A stretch of DNA of 9,949 nucleotides. Origin: Candidatus Hydrogenedentota bacterium. Its GTDB lineage: Bacteria; Hydrogenedentota; Hydrogenedentia; Hydrogenedentales; SLHB01. Below, piece after piece: positions 1-6,768 of this stretch. Each line of letters starts with the position of its first letter. The first letter of the stretch is position 1. A model generated the notes under the pieces. The model did no database searches and was not told the origin of the DNA. It saw only the letters and a list, made by a program, of their open reading frames with translations. The stretch spans positions 1 through 9,949 of the forward strand of contig JAHDWY010000024.1 of NCBI GenBank assembly GCA_023384315.1, given 5' to 3'. Both the position numbers and the translations under genes were made by a program.

Positions 1-3
1 AAA

Positions 4-87
4 TGGCGGAGGGTGTGGGACTCGAACCCACAAGCCCGAAGGCGCCGGTTTTCAAGACCGGTGGATTACCAGTTATCCTAACCCTCC
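4..87 (-). tRNA. trnS-UGA: tRNA-Ser (anticodon UGA), CCA encoded
   Basis: Read on the minus strand, the sequence folds as a class II tRNA. The 7-bp acceptor stem pairs GGAGGGT (87-81) with ACCCTCC (14-8), followed by a G discriminator and an encoded CCA (6-4). The D stem is GGAT/ATCC with a GG-containing loop. The anticodon stem CCGGT/ACCGG encloses the loop CTTGAAA, giving anticodon TGA, which decodes UCA serine. A 13-base variable region forms a GCC-TTCG-GGC mini-hairpin, as expected for a serine tRNA with a long extra arm. The T arm is GTGGG-TTCGAGT-CCCAC. All arms close without mismatch, so the gene looks functional. Selenocysteine tRNA is excluded because its anticodon would be TCA. Confidence 0.96.
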
Positions 88-532
88 GCGACGAATGGCG
101 GATGAATGGACTTGCCTCACTATTGTACGCGATGATTGGCTTGTGTTTCATCCTTTGTGCTTGGCTTCAAGCGCGCGGCGTCCCTGTGTTTCGGCGCAAC
201 CCATACCGCCGCAATGCCTTGCGGTGTAAGGGAATTCCCCGGTGACACATAGGGGTGCAAGCCCGATTGTATACCCGCGAAGGATCCATCACACTATCAA
301 TTAGACATACTTCTTGGGTGTCAATCAGTGTGGGATGCTGTTGCGCTACCGTCCCCCTCGGCCTAGGTACTCCACCAACCGTTGTAGCGCGGCAGCGTCC
401 CCTTTTTTGTTCATCCGAACCATCCCCCTGCATGCGCCCCTACCGCCCCACGTTCCCGGAACCCCTTTCATAAACCGGGCATGTACGGTAAGATACGCGT
501 GTTGTTCATCGAATCGAACCGAGGGCGTGGCC
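88..532. other. gene-free region between tRNA-Ser and MIOX
   Basis: These 445 bases hold open frames on both strands, but none looks like a gene: the translations are basic, low in recognisable motifs and lack good ribosome sites. I see three small dyads. They are an imperfect 7-bp hairpin at 157-174 (GTGCTTG/CAAGCGC, one G-T pair), an 8-bp hairpin at 207-226 built on CCGCAA/TTGCGG, and a perfect palindrome GGGAATTCCC at 230-239. None is followed by a T run, so none is a clear terminator. The region must contain the promoters of the divergent tRNA and inositol oxygenase genes. TAAGAT (489-494) is a possible -10 for the latter, but its -35 is poor. Confidence 0.6.
122..143 (-). promoter_or_regulatory. 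possible sigma-70 promoter for tRNA-Ser
   Basis: On the minus strand the hexamer TACAAT (127-122, five of six consensus positions) lies about 35 bases upstream of the tRNA 5' end. That would give a short leader of about 28 bases. The best -35 candidate 16 bases further upstream is GAAACA (three of six), which is weak. The call rests mainly on the -10 match and the sensible distance to the tRNA. Confidence 0.35.
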
Positions 533-1411
533 ATGTCGACCGATTCAAACAATTCGAATCCGCTGCAATCGCTGGAAGAGTGGGAGGAGTTCGTCGAAGG
601 CCGGTATCCCGAACCCGCACAGGGTTTTACGCCGGAGCGGGATGCCGCAGCGTTTCGCGACTACGAAAACACCGCCCGCAGTTCGGTTCGCGAGTTTTAC
701 CGTCTTAACCACCGCTACCAATGTGTAGACTTCGTCCGTGCCAAGCGCGAAGAATTCCTCGGTTTATCCCGCGAACGCATGAGCATCTGGGAAGCCATGG
801 AGTTCTTGAATACCCTCGTCGACGATAGCGACCCCGACACGGACCTCACGCAGATCGAGCACCTGCTCCAAACGGCCGAGGCCATCCGGCAGGACGGCCA
901 TCCCCGCTGGTTCATCCTGACGGGACTCATCCACGATCTCGGCAAGATCCTCTGTCTGTGGGGCGAACCCCAGTGGGCGGTCGTGGGCGACACCTTCCCC
1001 GTCGGCTGCGCCTTCTCGGACAAGATCGTCTTTCCCGAATTTTTCGCCGAGAACCCCGACAACGCGGTGCCCGCGTACTCAACGTCCGACGGCATCTACG
1101 AACCCGGCGCGGGGCTCGATCGGGTGCTCTTGTCCTGGGGCCACGACGAGTATATGTACCACGTGTGCAAGGACTACCTCCCCGAACCGGCCCTCTACAT
1201 GATCCGTTACCACTCTTTCTACGCCGCCCACCGGGAGGGAGCCTACGAGCACCTCATGAACGGCCACGACAAAGAGATGTTCGCCTGGGTTCGCGCGTTC
1301 AATCCGTACGATCTCTACTCCAAGAGCCCCGTCCGGCCCGACGTGGCGCAACTGAAGCCCTTCTACCAATCGTTGATCGACGAATATTTCCCCGCGAAGC
1401 TGGCCTGGTAG
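533..1411 (+). CDS. MIOX: myo-inositol oxygenase (MIOX)
   Basis: This 292-residue protein is a clear inositol oxygenase. It opens the ring of myo-inositol with O2 to give D-glucuronate, a cytosolic entry into uronate metabolism. The fold is an HD-domain di-iron oxygenase, and all six iron ligands of the animal enzyme can be matched: H110 (EHLLQTAE), H134 and D135 (IHDLGK), H204 (SWGHDEY), H227 (MIRYHSF) and D260 (PYDLYSK). The substrate-contacting lysine of HDLGK (K138), the LVDDSDPD segment and the block GEPQWAVVGDTFPVGC are also intact. Length is close to the human enzyme (285 residues). I chose the ATG at 533 because GAGG (521-524) sits 8 bases upstream and conserved sequence begins soon after. 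The frame stays open back to 314, but that extension is proline/arginine-rich and unlike MIOX. No other inositol or glucuronate gene is in the window. Family assignment is near certain; physiological substrate use is inferred. Confidence 0.95.
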   Translation: MSTDSNNSNPLQSLEEWEEFVEGRYPEPAQGFTPERDAAAFRDYENTARSSVREFYRLNHRYQCVDFVRAKREEFLGLSRERMSIWEAMEFLNTLVDDSDPDTDLTQIEHLLQTAEAIRQDGHPRWFILTGLIHDLGKILCLWGEPQWAVVGDTFPVGCAFSDKIVFPEFFAENPDNAVPAYSTSDGIYEPGAGLDRVLLSWGHDEYMYHVCKDYLPEPALYMIRYHSFYAAHREGAYEHLMNGHDKEMFAWVRAFNPYDLYSKSPVRPDVAQLKPFYQSLIDEYFPAKLAW

Positions 1412-1468
1412 ACCCACGCATCGCGGATAGAGCAGGGACGTCTTCTTGGGGACAAGGGAGGATTCCAC

Positions 1469-3565
1469 ATGGCTGGCACGAACCGCCTAACGCTGCGCGC
1501 CCGATTGCTGGCGGCAGGCATCTTGCTCTCGATAGGCCCGCTTCTGATCGTGACGGCGCTGGTCTATCGACAGAATACAGCCCTCGGCGCAACTGCCACA
1601 GAGTCGTTGGATCGCCTGGCGTCCGGCGATTTGGAGCACAGCGTGCATGGGGTGTATTCCCTTTGCGAGACCCAACAGGAGGTGCTTCAGGATTTCGTCA
1701 ACAAATCGCTCAACGTGGCACGGGCCAATATGGCGGCGGCCGGCGACGTCTACCTCAACTCGACGGAAGTTGTCTCCTGGAACGCCGTGAATCAATACAC
1801 CCAGGAACAACAAACCCTCACGCTGCCCAAGATGCAGTTTGGCGCCACCTGGCTGGGCCAGATCGCGGATGCGGCCACACCTGCCCCCGTCGTTGATGAA
1901 ACGCAGGATCTCGTTGGCGGCACCTGCACCATCTTTCAACGCATGAACGACGCCGGTGACATGTTGCGCGTCTCCACGAACGTGCTGAAGGCGGACGGCA
2001 CCCGCGCCGTGGGGACCTTCATACCCGCCGTCAACCCTGACGGCGCGCCCAACCCCGTCGTCGCCGCGGTGTTGAAGGGCGAGACATTCCGGGGCAAAGC
2101 CTTCGTCGTCGACCGCTGGTACATCACCGCCTATGAACCGATCAAAGACAACGCTGACACGATCGTGGGCGTTCTTTACGTCGGCATCCCGATGGAGAGT
2201 GCAACGGCGTTGCGCGAGGCGGTCCGCGAGATCACGATCGGCGATACGGGGTACGTGTTCGTATTGAACGCCGCAGGGGATACCCTGGGCCGCATCGTCA
2301 TCGGGCAAACTCCCGACCAGGACGGCGCCGACATGCGCGATGCCACCGGCGCCAACGGCGACTACTACATCCGTAGTATCTGCGAACAGGCGGCAACCCT
2401 TGGCCCGGACGAAGTCGCCCACCTTACCTATACGCCGGACGCAGCGGGCGATGCGCGGGTGGCTCGCATGATGTACTTCGCCCCTTGGGATTGGGCCATT
2501 GTGGCCACGGTTCCGGAGAGCGAATTCCGCGAAGCATCCATCGCCATGGGGGCGGAAAGCCGCCGGTCGCTGCTGTACATTCTCGCGGTAGTCGGCGCTA
2601 CCCTGCTACTAACCGCGATCATCTGGGGCTTCATTGCAAGCGGTCTGACCCGCCGTATCGCCCGTGTAATCCACGATTTGCGGTCGGCAAGCGCCGAAGT
2701 GCGGTCCGCGTCCACACAGGTGTCGGCCTCCAGCGCACAGCTCGCCGACGGGACCTCCAGCCAGGCCTCCGCACTCGAGCAGATCTCGGCGTCGCTCGAA
2801 GAGATGTCCGCCATGACCCGGCAGAATGCGGACAACGCAGCCGAGGCCGACCGGGCTTCGGGTAGCGCCAGTGACGCCGTCCAGACGGGGCGGTCGTCCA
2901 TGGATCGCATGGGGGAGACGATCCAACGGATCAAGACGGCCACTGACGAGACTGCGAAAATCCTCAAACTCATCGACGAGATCGCCTTCCAAACCAATCT
3001 GCTGGCATTGAATGCCTCCGTCGAGGCCGCCCGGGCCGGAGAGGCCGGTAAAGGGTTCGCCGTGGTCGCGGAGGAAGTGCGCGCGCTGGCGGGCCGTTGT
3101 GCCGAAGCCGCCCGTGATACCGCGAGCCGTGTCTCGGACGCGCAGGAGGCCGCGGACGCGGGTGTCGAGGTCGCGCGCGAAGTGGATGAGTCTCTTCAGT
3201 CCATCATGACCCAGATTCAGCGCGTTACGGCCATCATCGCAGAGGTTCGCGCGGCATCCAGCCAGCAAGCCGACGGCGTCAATCAGTTGAATTCCGCCGT
3301 TTCGCAGGTTGACGGCGTGACGCAGTCCAACGCCGCGAGCTCCGAAGAGTCCGCCGCGGCAAGCGAGGAACTCTCCGCGCAAGTGATGACCATCGACGGA
3401 ATGGTGGCCGACCTGGCCACGATCGTCGGCGGCGCGGAGCGAGCCGACACGCCGCGGGGCGAACCCGACTACGGGCGGATTGCACACGACAATCCGGGAC
3501 AGGCATTGTTGACGCATCGGCCCACTCGCGGTGCTGCGCGCGCTTCCCAACGGCCTCGCGATTGA
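1469..3565 (+). CDS. methyl-accepting chemotaxis protein, cache sensor, no canonical HAMP
   Basis: This is a 698-residue transmembrane chemoreceptor. Residues about 11-32 form a first membrane helix. Residues about 35-360 form a periplasmic sensor of the Cache_3-Cache_2 type, with typical stretches GGTCTIFQRMND, IPAVNPDG, GETFRGKAFVV, WYITAYEPI and GDTGYVFVLN. A second membrane helix spans about 368-390. The cytoplasmic signalling hairpin has its conserved tip at about 503-541 (DEIAFQTNLLALNAS, then EAGKGFAVVAEEVRALA), where CheA and CheW dock. After the second helix the chain passes through LTRRIARVIHDLRSAS straight into the coiled coil, without a recognisable full HAMP domain. Glu/Gln/Ala-rich patches (ALEQISASLEEMS, SSEESAAASEELS) are likely methylation regions. 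The tail is basic and lacks a CheR-tethering NWETF-like pentapeptide. GGGAGG (1456-1461) lies 7 bases before the ATG. It starts 57 bases after MIOX with no visible terminator between, so co-transcription is possible. The ligand is unknown. Confidence 0.95.
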   Translation: MAGTNRLTLRARLLAAGILLSIGPLLIVTALVYRQNTALGATATESLDRLASGDLEHSVHGVYSLCETQQEVLQDFVNKSLNVARANMAAAGDVYLNSTEVVSWNAVNQYTQEQQTLTLPKMQFGATWLGQIADAATPAPVVDETQDLVGGTCTIFQRMNDAGDMLRVSTNVLKADGTRAVGTFIPAVNPDGAPNPVVAAVLKGETFRGKAFVVDRWYITAYEPIKDNADTIVGVLYVGIPMESATALREAVREITIGDTGYVFVLNAAGDTLGRIVIGQTPDQDGADMRDATGANGDYYIRSICEQAATLGPDEVAHLTYTPDAAGDARVARMMYFAPWDWAIVATVPESEFREASIAMGAESRRSLLYILAVVGATLLLTAIIWGFIASGLTRRIARVIHDLRSASAEVRSASTQVSASSAQLADGTSSQASALEQISASLEEMSAMTRQNADNAAEADRASGSASDAVQTGRSSMDRMGETIQRIKTATDETAKILKLIDEIAFQTNLLALNASVEAARAGEAGKGFAVVAEEVRALAGRCAEAARDTASRVSDAQEAADAGVEVAREVDESLQSIMTQIQRVTAIIAEVRAASSQQADGVNQLNSAVSQVDGVTQSNAASSEESAAASEELSAQVMTIDGMVADLATIVGGAERADTPRGEPDYGRIAHDNPGQALLTHRPTRGAARASQRPRD

Positions 3566-3575
3566 ATCCTGCGGT

Positions 3576-3596
3576 CCGGGTATGTGAACATCCCGG
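3576..3596 (+). other. short hairpin after the chemoreceptor gene
   Basis: CCGGG (3576-3580) pairs with CCCGG (3592-3596). Inside, ATG pairs with CAT around a TGAA loop, with one bulged T. It lies just after the chemoreceptor stop codon, but no T run follows, so it is at best a transcript-end stabilising structure or a weak terminator. Confidence 0.25.
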
Positions 3597-3636
3597 CATT
3601 GACCGTAAACCTCCCCCTTGACCCAGCAGGAATGCC

Positions 3637-4824
3637 ATGTGTGACACCATCGCCATCGTGCGCAAGAAAGCGATTTTCTTCGCCAAGAACTCTGACCGCG
3701 ACCCCAACGAGGCCCAGTTGCTCGAATGGCGCCCCGCGCAGGAGCACCCTGCCGGCTCCAAACTGAAGTGCACGTGGATCGAGATCCCGCAAGCGGAGCG
3801 GACGCACGCCGTCCTAATCAGCCGCCCCTTCTGGATGTGGGGTGCGGAGATGGGAACCAACGAGCACGGCGTCGTGATTGGCAATGAGGCCGTGTTCACC
3901 AAGCAGCCTTACGCGAAGACGGGACTCACGGGGATGGATATACTCCGGCTCGCGTTGGAGCGGGCGGACTCGGCGGAACGCGCCTGTGAAGTCATCGTCG
4001 AACTGCTCGAAATCCACGGCCAAGGCGGCGGGTGTGGATTCGAGAACCGCGATTTCACCTATCACAACAGCTTCATGATCGCCGATCCGAACGGCGCCTA
4101 CGTGCTCGAAACGGCGGGCAAGCTGCACGCCAAAGAGCGTGTCGAAGGCACGCGGCCCATTTCCAACTGCCTCACCATTGGCGCTTTCGCGGAAAAGCAC
4201 GGCGAGTATTGGAAGACCCGCATCTCCGGATGCCGCACGCGAATGGGGCGCATGCACCATCTCGCCAGCAAAACCCTCGGCGCCCAGCACCTCTTCGCCG
4301 CGCTCCGCGACCATGGCGCGCGCTATTCCAATCCTTCATACCGCTGGACCAACGGCGGCATGAACGCCGCCTGCATGCACGGCGGCGGAATCCTCGCTTC
4401 CGCCCAAACGACCGGGTCCTGGGTGACGGAAATCCTCAACGGGGAAGTCCGGCACTGGGTGACGGCCACCGCCGCGCCCTGTACGAGCGTCTTCAAACCG
4501 GTCCGCATCGACCAGCCCCTCGACCTCGGCTCGCCCCAGGACAAGGCCGACGATTCCCTCTGGTGGCGGCACGAGCGCTTCCAGCGCTCCGTCATGCGGA
4601 ATCCCGAACCCCTTCGGGATTGCTACGTCCCCGAGCGCAACGCCTTGGAAGCCGAGTGGACCGACAGCCCGCCCGACCCCGCCGCCGCCTTCGCAAGGGG
4701 CGACGAACTCCTGGCCAAGTGGTCCGACGCCGTAGCGAAGCGTTCCGTTGAAGACACCCGCCCAGGACACGTCAAGCGCTACTGGGACAAGCGCAACCGG
4801 CTCGCGGGGGTGTCACTGTTCTAA
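3637..4824 (+). CDS. secernin-like C69-family Ntn-hydrolase (dipeptidase-like)
   Basis: The 395-residue protein belongs to the secernin/peptidase C69 group of N-terminal nucleophile hydrolases. The mature N terminus would be Cys2 (MCDT), the expected nucleophile once Met1 is removed without a long propeptide. The family's early NSDR motif follows at residues 18-21 (KNSDR), then NEHGVVIGNEAVFT, which is very close to eukaryotic secernins. Further conserved stretches are NSFMIADPNGAYVLETAG and the WTNGGMNAACMHGG segment. Length matches secernins (about 400 residues) better than lactobacillal PepD (about 470). No signal peptide is visible, so it is probably cytosolic. Family members cleave dipeptides or act on other amide bonds; the substrate here cannot be read from sequence. 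CAGGA (3627-3631) lies 5 bases before the ATG. The gene is 71 bases after the chemoreceptor gene and may be part of the same run. Confidence 0.88.
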   Translation: MCDTIAIVRKKAIFFAKNSDRDPNEAQLLEWRPAQEHPAGSKLKCTWIEIPQAERTHAVLISRPFWMWGAEMGTNEHGVVIGNEAVFTKQPYAKTGLTGMDILRLALERADSAERACEVIVELLEIHGQGGGCGFENRDFTYHNSFMIADPNGAYVLETAGKLHAKERVEGTRPISNCLTIGAFAEKHGEYWKTRISGCRTRMGRMHHLASKTLGAQHLFAALRDHGARYSNPSYRWTNGGMNAACMHGGGILASAQTTGSWVTEILNGEVRHWVTATAAPCTSVFKPVRIDQPLDLGSPQDKADDSLWWRHERFQRSVMRNPEPLRDCYVPERNALEAEWTDSPPDPAAAFARGDELLAKWSDAVAKRSVEDTRPGHVKRYWDKRNRLAGVSLF

Positions 4825-4878
4825 TCGAAACCCAAGCGATATCTGAATGTTTGTGCGGGCCGATTTGTTACCCTCGAC

Positions 4879-5667
4879 ATGACCACCGTGCAACAAATTC
4901 CCTTCTGGATAAGCGTTTTTTCTTGTATCGCGGCCTTATCTGCCGGCGCTGAAGCGCACTCCGCCATCTGGTCCCATCCTGCTTGGGCGACTCCGTCGAA
5001 ACCTTTTGAAGGCGAGGTGCAAACCGAGATCCCGGAGGGCGCGGGTGTCCAGTTGCGTTACACGATTCCCGGCGGTGCGGTGGAGCAGCTACCCTGTACC
5101 CCGGCCGAGGGTAACGGCGGGACTTATGCTTTCGCCATTCCCGCCGCGAAAGTCGCGGGCGCCGACGAAATCACGTTCTGGCTGGAAACTTCGGATGGTG
5201 ACGGCAATCCATTCACAACGGAGAGACGCACCGTTCCCCGGTCACAAGTCCTGGAAGTCGAAGTCTCCGGCAAGACGGACGAAGATCTGACCTATCCACT
5301 CGATGACTGGCAGGCGGAGATCCTGTTCCGACCCTGCTGCCTTATCATCAGCGGCTGGATATACTTAGAACGAATTCCCGTCTTGCCCGTGGCCACATAC
5401 GAAGGGCTTCCTGATTCCCGGCTAAGCCCATTCCTCCGCGTCGATCCCGATGACCTCGTCAAAGCAACGGGCGGAGTGAACCTGCGGATAGCCTACGAAG
5501 TCTCTGACGATACAAAGGTTACGTCGAGGTCAATCCAGCCCTGGCAATGGCGGAATGGGGAGTGGTCTCCGGTCTTTGATGCGACCGTCGACGCCGGAAC
5601 CCATACCGTCACTTTCCCGTTTCCAAACGGCGGCCTGGTTGTGATCGCCGGAAATTCGTCAGAATAG
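4879..5667 (+). CDS. secreted protein of unknown function
   Basis: I do not recognise this 262-residue protein. Residues 1-26 look like a Sec signal peptide: a short polar start, hydrophobic core FWISVFSCIAALSAG, and a likely cleavage after Ala in AEA before HSAIW. No lipobox is evident. The mature part is rich in alternating hydrophobic/polar stretches suggesting beta strands. Around residues 40-125 it resembles an Ig-like or carbohydrate-binding beta sandwich, including LRYTIPGG and ITFWLETSDGDGNP. A Cys-Cys pair (RPCC) sits near residue 152. The C-terminal part (HTVTFPFPNGGLVVIAG) is again strand-like. There is no Shine-Dalgarno sequence before the ATG at 4879 (TTACCCTCGAC precedes it), so translation may be weak or leaderless. 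The start is kept because it begins the signal peptide exactly. It lies 54 bases after the secernin-like gene. Envelope or extracellular location is inferred. Confidence 0.8.
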   Translation: MTTVQQIPFWISVFSCIAALSAGAEAHSAIWSHPAWATPSKPFEGEVQTEIPEGAGVQLRYTIPGGAVEQLPCTPAEGNGGTYAFAIPAAKVAGADEITFWLETSDGDGNPFTTERRTVPRSQVLEVEVSGKTDEDLTYPLDDWQAEILFRPCCLIISGWIYLERIPVLPVATYEGLPDSRLSPFLRVDPDDLVKATGGVNLRIAYEVSDDTKVTSRSIQPWQWRNGEWSPVFDATVDAGTHTVTFPFPNGGLVVIAGNSSE

Positions 5668-5721
5668 CCCAAAAATTTCTTTCTGCATAAGTGATTTTAT
5701 TGAAATAGGTTATGGGTATGC

Positions 5722-5733
5722 GGAAAATTTTCC
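5722..5733. promoter_or_regulatory. perfect 12-bp palindrome, candidate operator
   Basis: GGAAAATTTTCC is a perfect inverted repeat in the AT-rich gap before the MshEN gene. It lies about 47-58 bases upstream of the start site predicted from the adjacent -10 element, a usual place for an activator site. A homodimeric regulator could bind here. No regulator gene is in the window, and A-tract curvature is an alternative reading. Confidence 0.35.
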
Positions 5734-5743
5734 TTGATTTCCA

Positions 5744-5773
5744 CTGGCAAATTTCCGTCAAAGCTGCTATGAT
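5744..5773 (+). promoter_or_regulatory. sigma-70-type extended -10 promoter for the MshEN gene
   Basis: TATGAT (5768-5773, five of six positions) is preceded directly by TGC, an extended -10. CTGGCA (5744-5749, four of six) lies 18 bases upstream as a -35. Transcription would start near 5780, about 39 bases before the ATG. The surrounding AT-rich stretch contrasts with the coding DNA on both sides. Confidence 0.5.
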
Positions 5774-5818
5774 TGGGTTGGAACCGTGTAAAGAATAGAC
5801 CGGTGAAAGGGGGCGTTC

Positions 5819-6373
5819 ATGGCCGAACCTAAGACTGTATTCCTCGACGACCTTCCCGACGCAATCCCCGTCGAGTCCCAGACCGCCCCTACACCGGCCC
5901 CTCGCCCCGTTGCGCGGCGTGCCGAGCGCAGCCGTAAATTGGGTGAATGGCTGATTCTCGAGGGGCTCATCACCGAGAATCAATTGGGCGACGCATTGGC
6001 GTACCAAGCGGAGCATGGCGGGAAACTTGGGGAAATCCTGGTCAAACTGGGGATCGTGGATGCCGAAGAATACCTGGCCTTCCTGGCCCGTACCGCCGGC
6101 GTCGGCAGCGTCCGGCTCGCCAACTATTCCATCCGCCAGGAAGATGTCCGCTTGCTTCCCAAGGACGTCGCGGCGCGCCATGAGCTGGTGCCCATCGACC
6201 GGTTTGGAGACCAAATCGTCGTCGCCATGGTGTACCCGCTCAACTATGGCGCCGTTGAAGAAGTGGAGAATCTGACCGGGTTGCAGGCTCGCCCGGTCCT
6301 TTGCTCGAGCGATGCATTCCGGCTTGCGTACGAGCACTTTTATCCTCATAACGGTTCGACCCGGAATACGTAG
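5819..6373 (+). CDS. stand-alone MshEN/GspE N-terminal domain protein, possible c-di-GMP receptor
   Basis: This 184-residue soluble protein starts with a Pro/Ala-rich acidic-then-basic linker (1-38). The rest is an MshEN-type domain, the N-terminal part of type II secretion and type IV pilus ATPases. Residues 40-63 fit the published c-di-GMP-binding pattern RLGxxL(V/I)xxG(L/I)(I/V)xxxxLxxxLxxQ, with K40 in place of Arg: KLGEWLI, EGLI, then L56, L60 and Q63. A second, looser copy begins at K69 (KLGEILVKLGIV), 29 residues later. The following segment (DVAARHELVPIDRFGDQIVVAM) is the usual second subdomain. The ATPase with Walker motifs is wholly absent, and the frame ends cleanly, so this is a stand-alone domain rather than a truncation. 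A GGGGG-type ribosome site (5809-5813) lies 5 bases before the ATG. c-di-GMP binding is inferred; a partner-docking role is the alternative. Confidence 0.85.
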   Translation: MAEPKTVFLDDLPDAIPVESQTAPTPAPRPVARRAERSRKLGEWLILEGLITENQLGDALAYQAEHGGKLGEILVKLGIVDAEEYLAFLARTAGVGSVRLANYSIRQEDVRLLPKDVAARHELVPIDRFGDQIVVAMVYPLNYGAVEEVENLTGLQARPVLCSSDAFRLAYEHFYPHNGSTRNT

Positions 6374-6424
6374 TGCTGCTATCAGTGCCGGTACCCTGTT
6401 GGTGATCGGTTGTTGACCTCCTCA

Positions 6425-6458
6425 GAGGCGTCAGTCGGTGCGAAGCCACTGGCGCCTC
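6425..6458 (+). terminator. strong hairpin after the MshEN gene, possible terminator without a U tract
   Basis: GAGGCGTCAGT (6425-6435) pairs over 11 positions with ACTGGCGCCTC (6448-6458), with one G-U pair and a 12-base loop. It lies 52 bases after the MshEN stop codon. The bases after it (ACGCATTC) are not T-rich, so intrinsic termination is unproven; it may protect the mRNA 3' end. CCTC at 6417-6420 could pair with GAGG at 6425-6428 and compete with this stem. Confidence 0.35.
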
Positions 6459-6480
6459 ACGCATTCTCAGGGTGGAAAAC

Positions 6481-6510
6481 TTGCAGAAACCGGCAGGATT
6501 ATGCCATAGT
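6481..6510 (+). promoter_or_regulatory. possible extended -10 promoter for serA
   Basis: CATAGT (6505-6510, four of six) is preceded by TGC, an extended -10. TTGCAG (6481-6486, three of six) lies 18 bases upstream. Predicted start is near 6517, a few bases before the long helix at 6523, leaving a leader of about 265 bases. Both hexamers are imperfect. Confidence 0.35.
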
Positions 6511-6522
6511 CACGCCCGAGTT

Positions 6523-6617
6523 CTTTCGTTCGTAAACGCCCATTTTGTAAGTTTGCCCCCCGCTTCGCCCCCGTGGCGCACGCGTTGCGCCGGGAGGTCG
6601 CGTTTACGATTCGAGAG
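6523..6617 (+). ncRNA. candidate structured RNA element in the serA leader
   Basis: TCGTAAACGC (6530-6539) pairs perfectly over 10 bases with GCGTTTACGA (6600-6609). Outside it, across a 1x2 internal loop, CTTTCG (6523-6528) pairs with CGAGAG (6612-6617), giving 16 pairs in all. Inside, GGCGCA (6575-6580) pairs with TGCGCC (6586-6591). That inner helix can be prolonged by CCCCC (6568-6572) against GGGAGG (6592-6597) with small bulges. The left side leaves about 28 bases unpaired (6540-6567). Such a long-range closing helix with a nested hairpin looks selected rather than accidental, but no covariation evidence is available to me. The direction is assumed from serA; the dyad is equally present on the other strand. 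Confidence 0.4.
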
Positions 6618-6747
6618 GGATACAGCGGTTCGGCTGTACCGGGGAGCCTGGCCGAAAGGCCGATTCACGAAATAATCCTCCAACGGGCGCACCGTGTGCG
6701 TTCGATATGTCGCGGCGACCGCTTGCCGCATCCAATCGGGTTGGGGG

Positions 6748-6768
6748 ATGGCTACCCCAAGTAGCCAT
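6748..6768 (+). promoter_or_regulatory. hairpin abutting the serA ribosome binding site
   Basis: ATGGCTAC (6748-6755) and GTAGCCAT (6761-6768) form a perfect 8-bp stem with the loop CCCAA. It ends immediately before GGTGAG (6769-6774), the probable Shine-Dalgarno sequence for the ATG at 6783. Structures so placed can modulate ribosome access, or keep the site open by insulating it from the leader. It could also be a remnant attenuator, but no T run follows. Confidence 0.4.

Noticed and set aside
4..87. tRNA-Ser as an integration site for a mobile element
   Set aside because: The tRNA 3' end faces out of the window, no repeated tRNA fragment was noticed in the window, and no integrase is present.
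314..532. Upstream in-frame ATG that would lengthen MIOX by 73 residues
   Set aside because: The extra residues are Pro/Arg-rich with no similarity to MIOX, and a good ribosome site serves the ATG at 533.
5745..5765. Possible sigma-54 promoter beginning TGGCA
   Set aside because: The required GC element at the correct spacing from GG is missing (TC is found instead).
6436..6460. Cobalamin-riboswitch-like words (GGTGCGAA, GCCACTGG)
   Set aside because: The B12 box and the rest of the conserved core are absent, and the words fall inside a simple hairpin; chance similarity is more likely.
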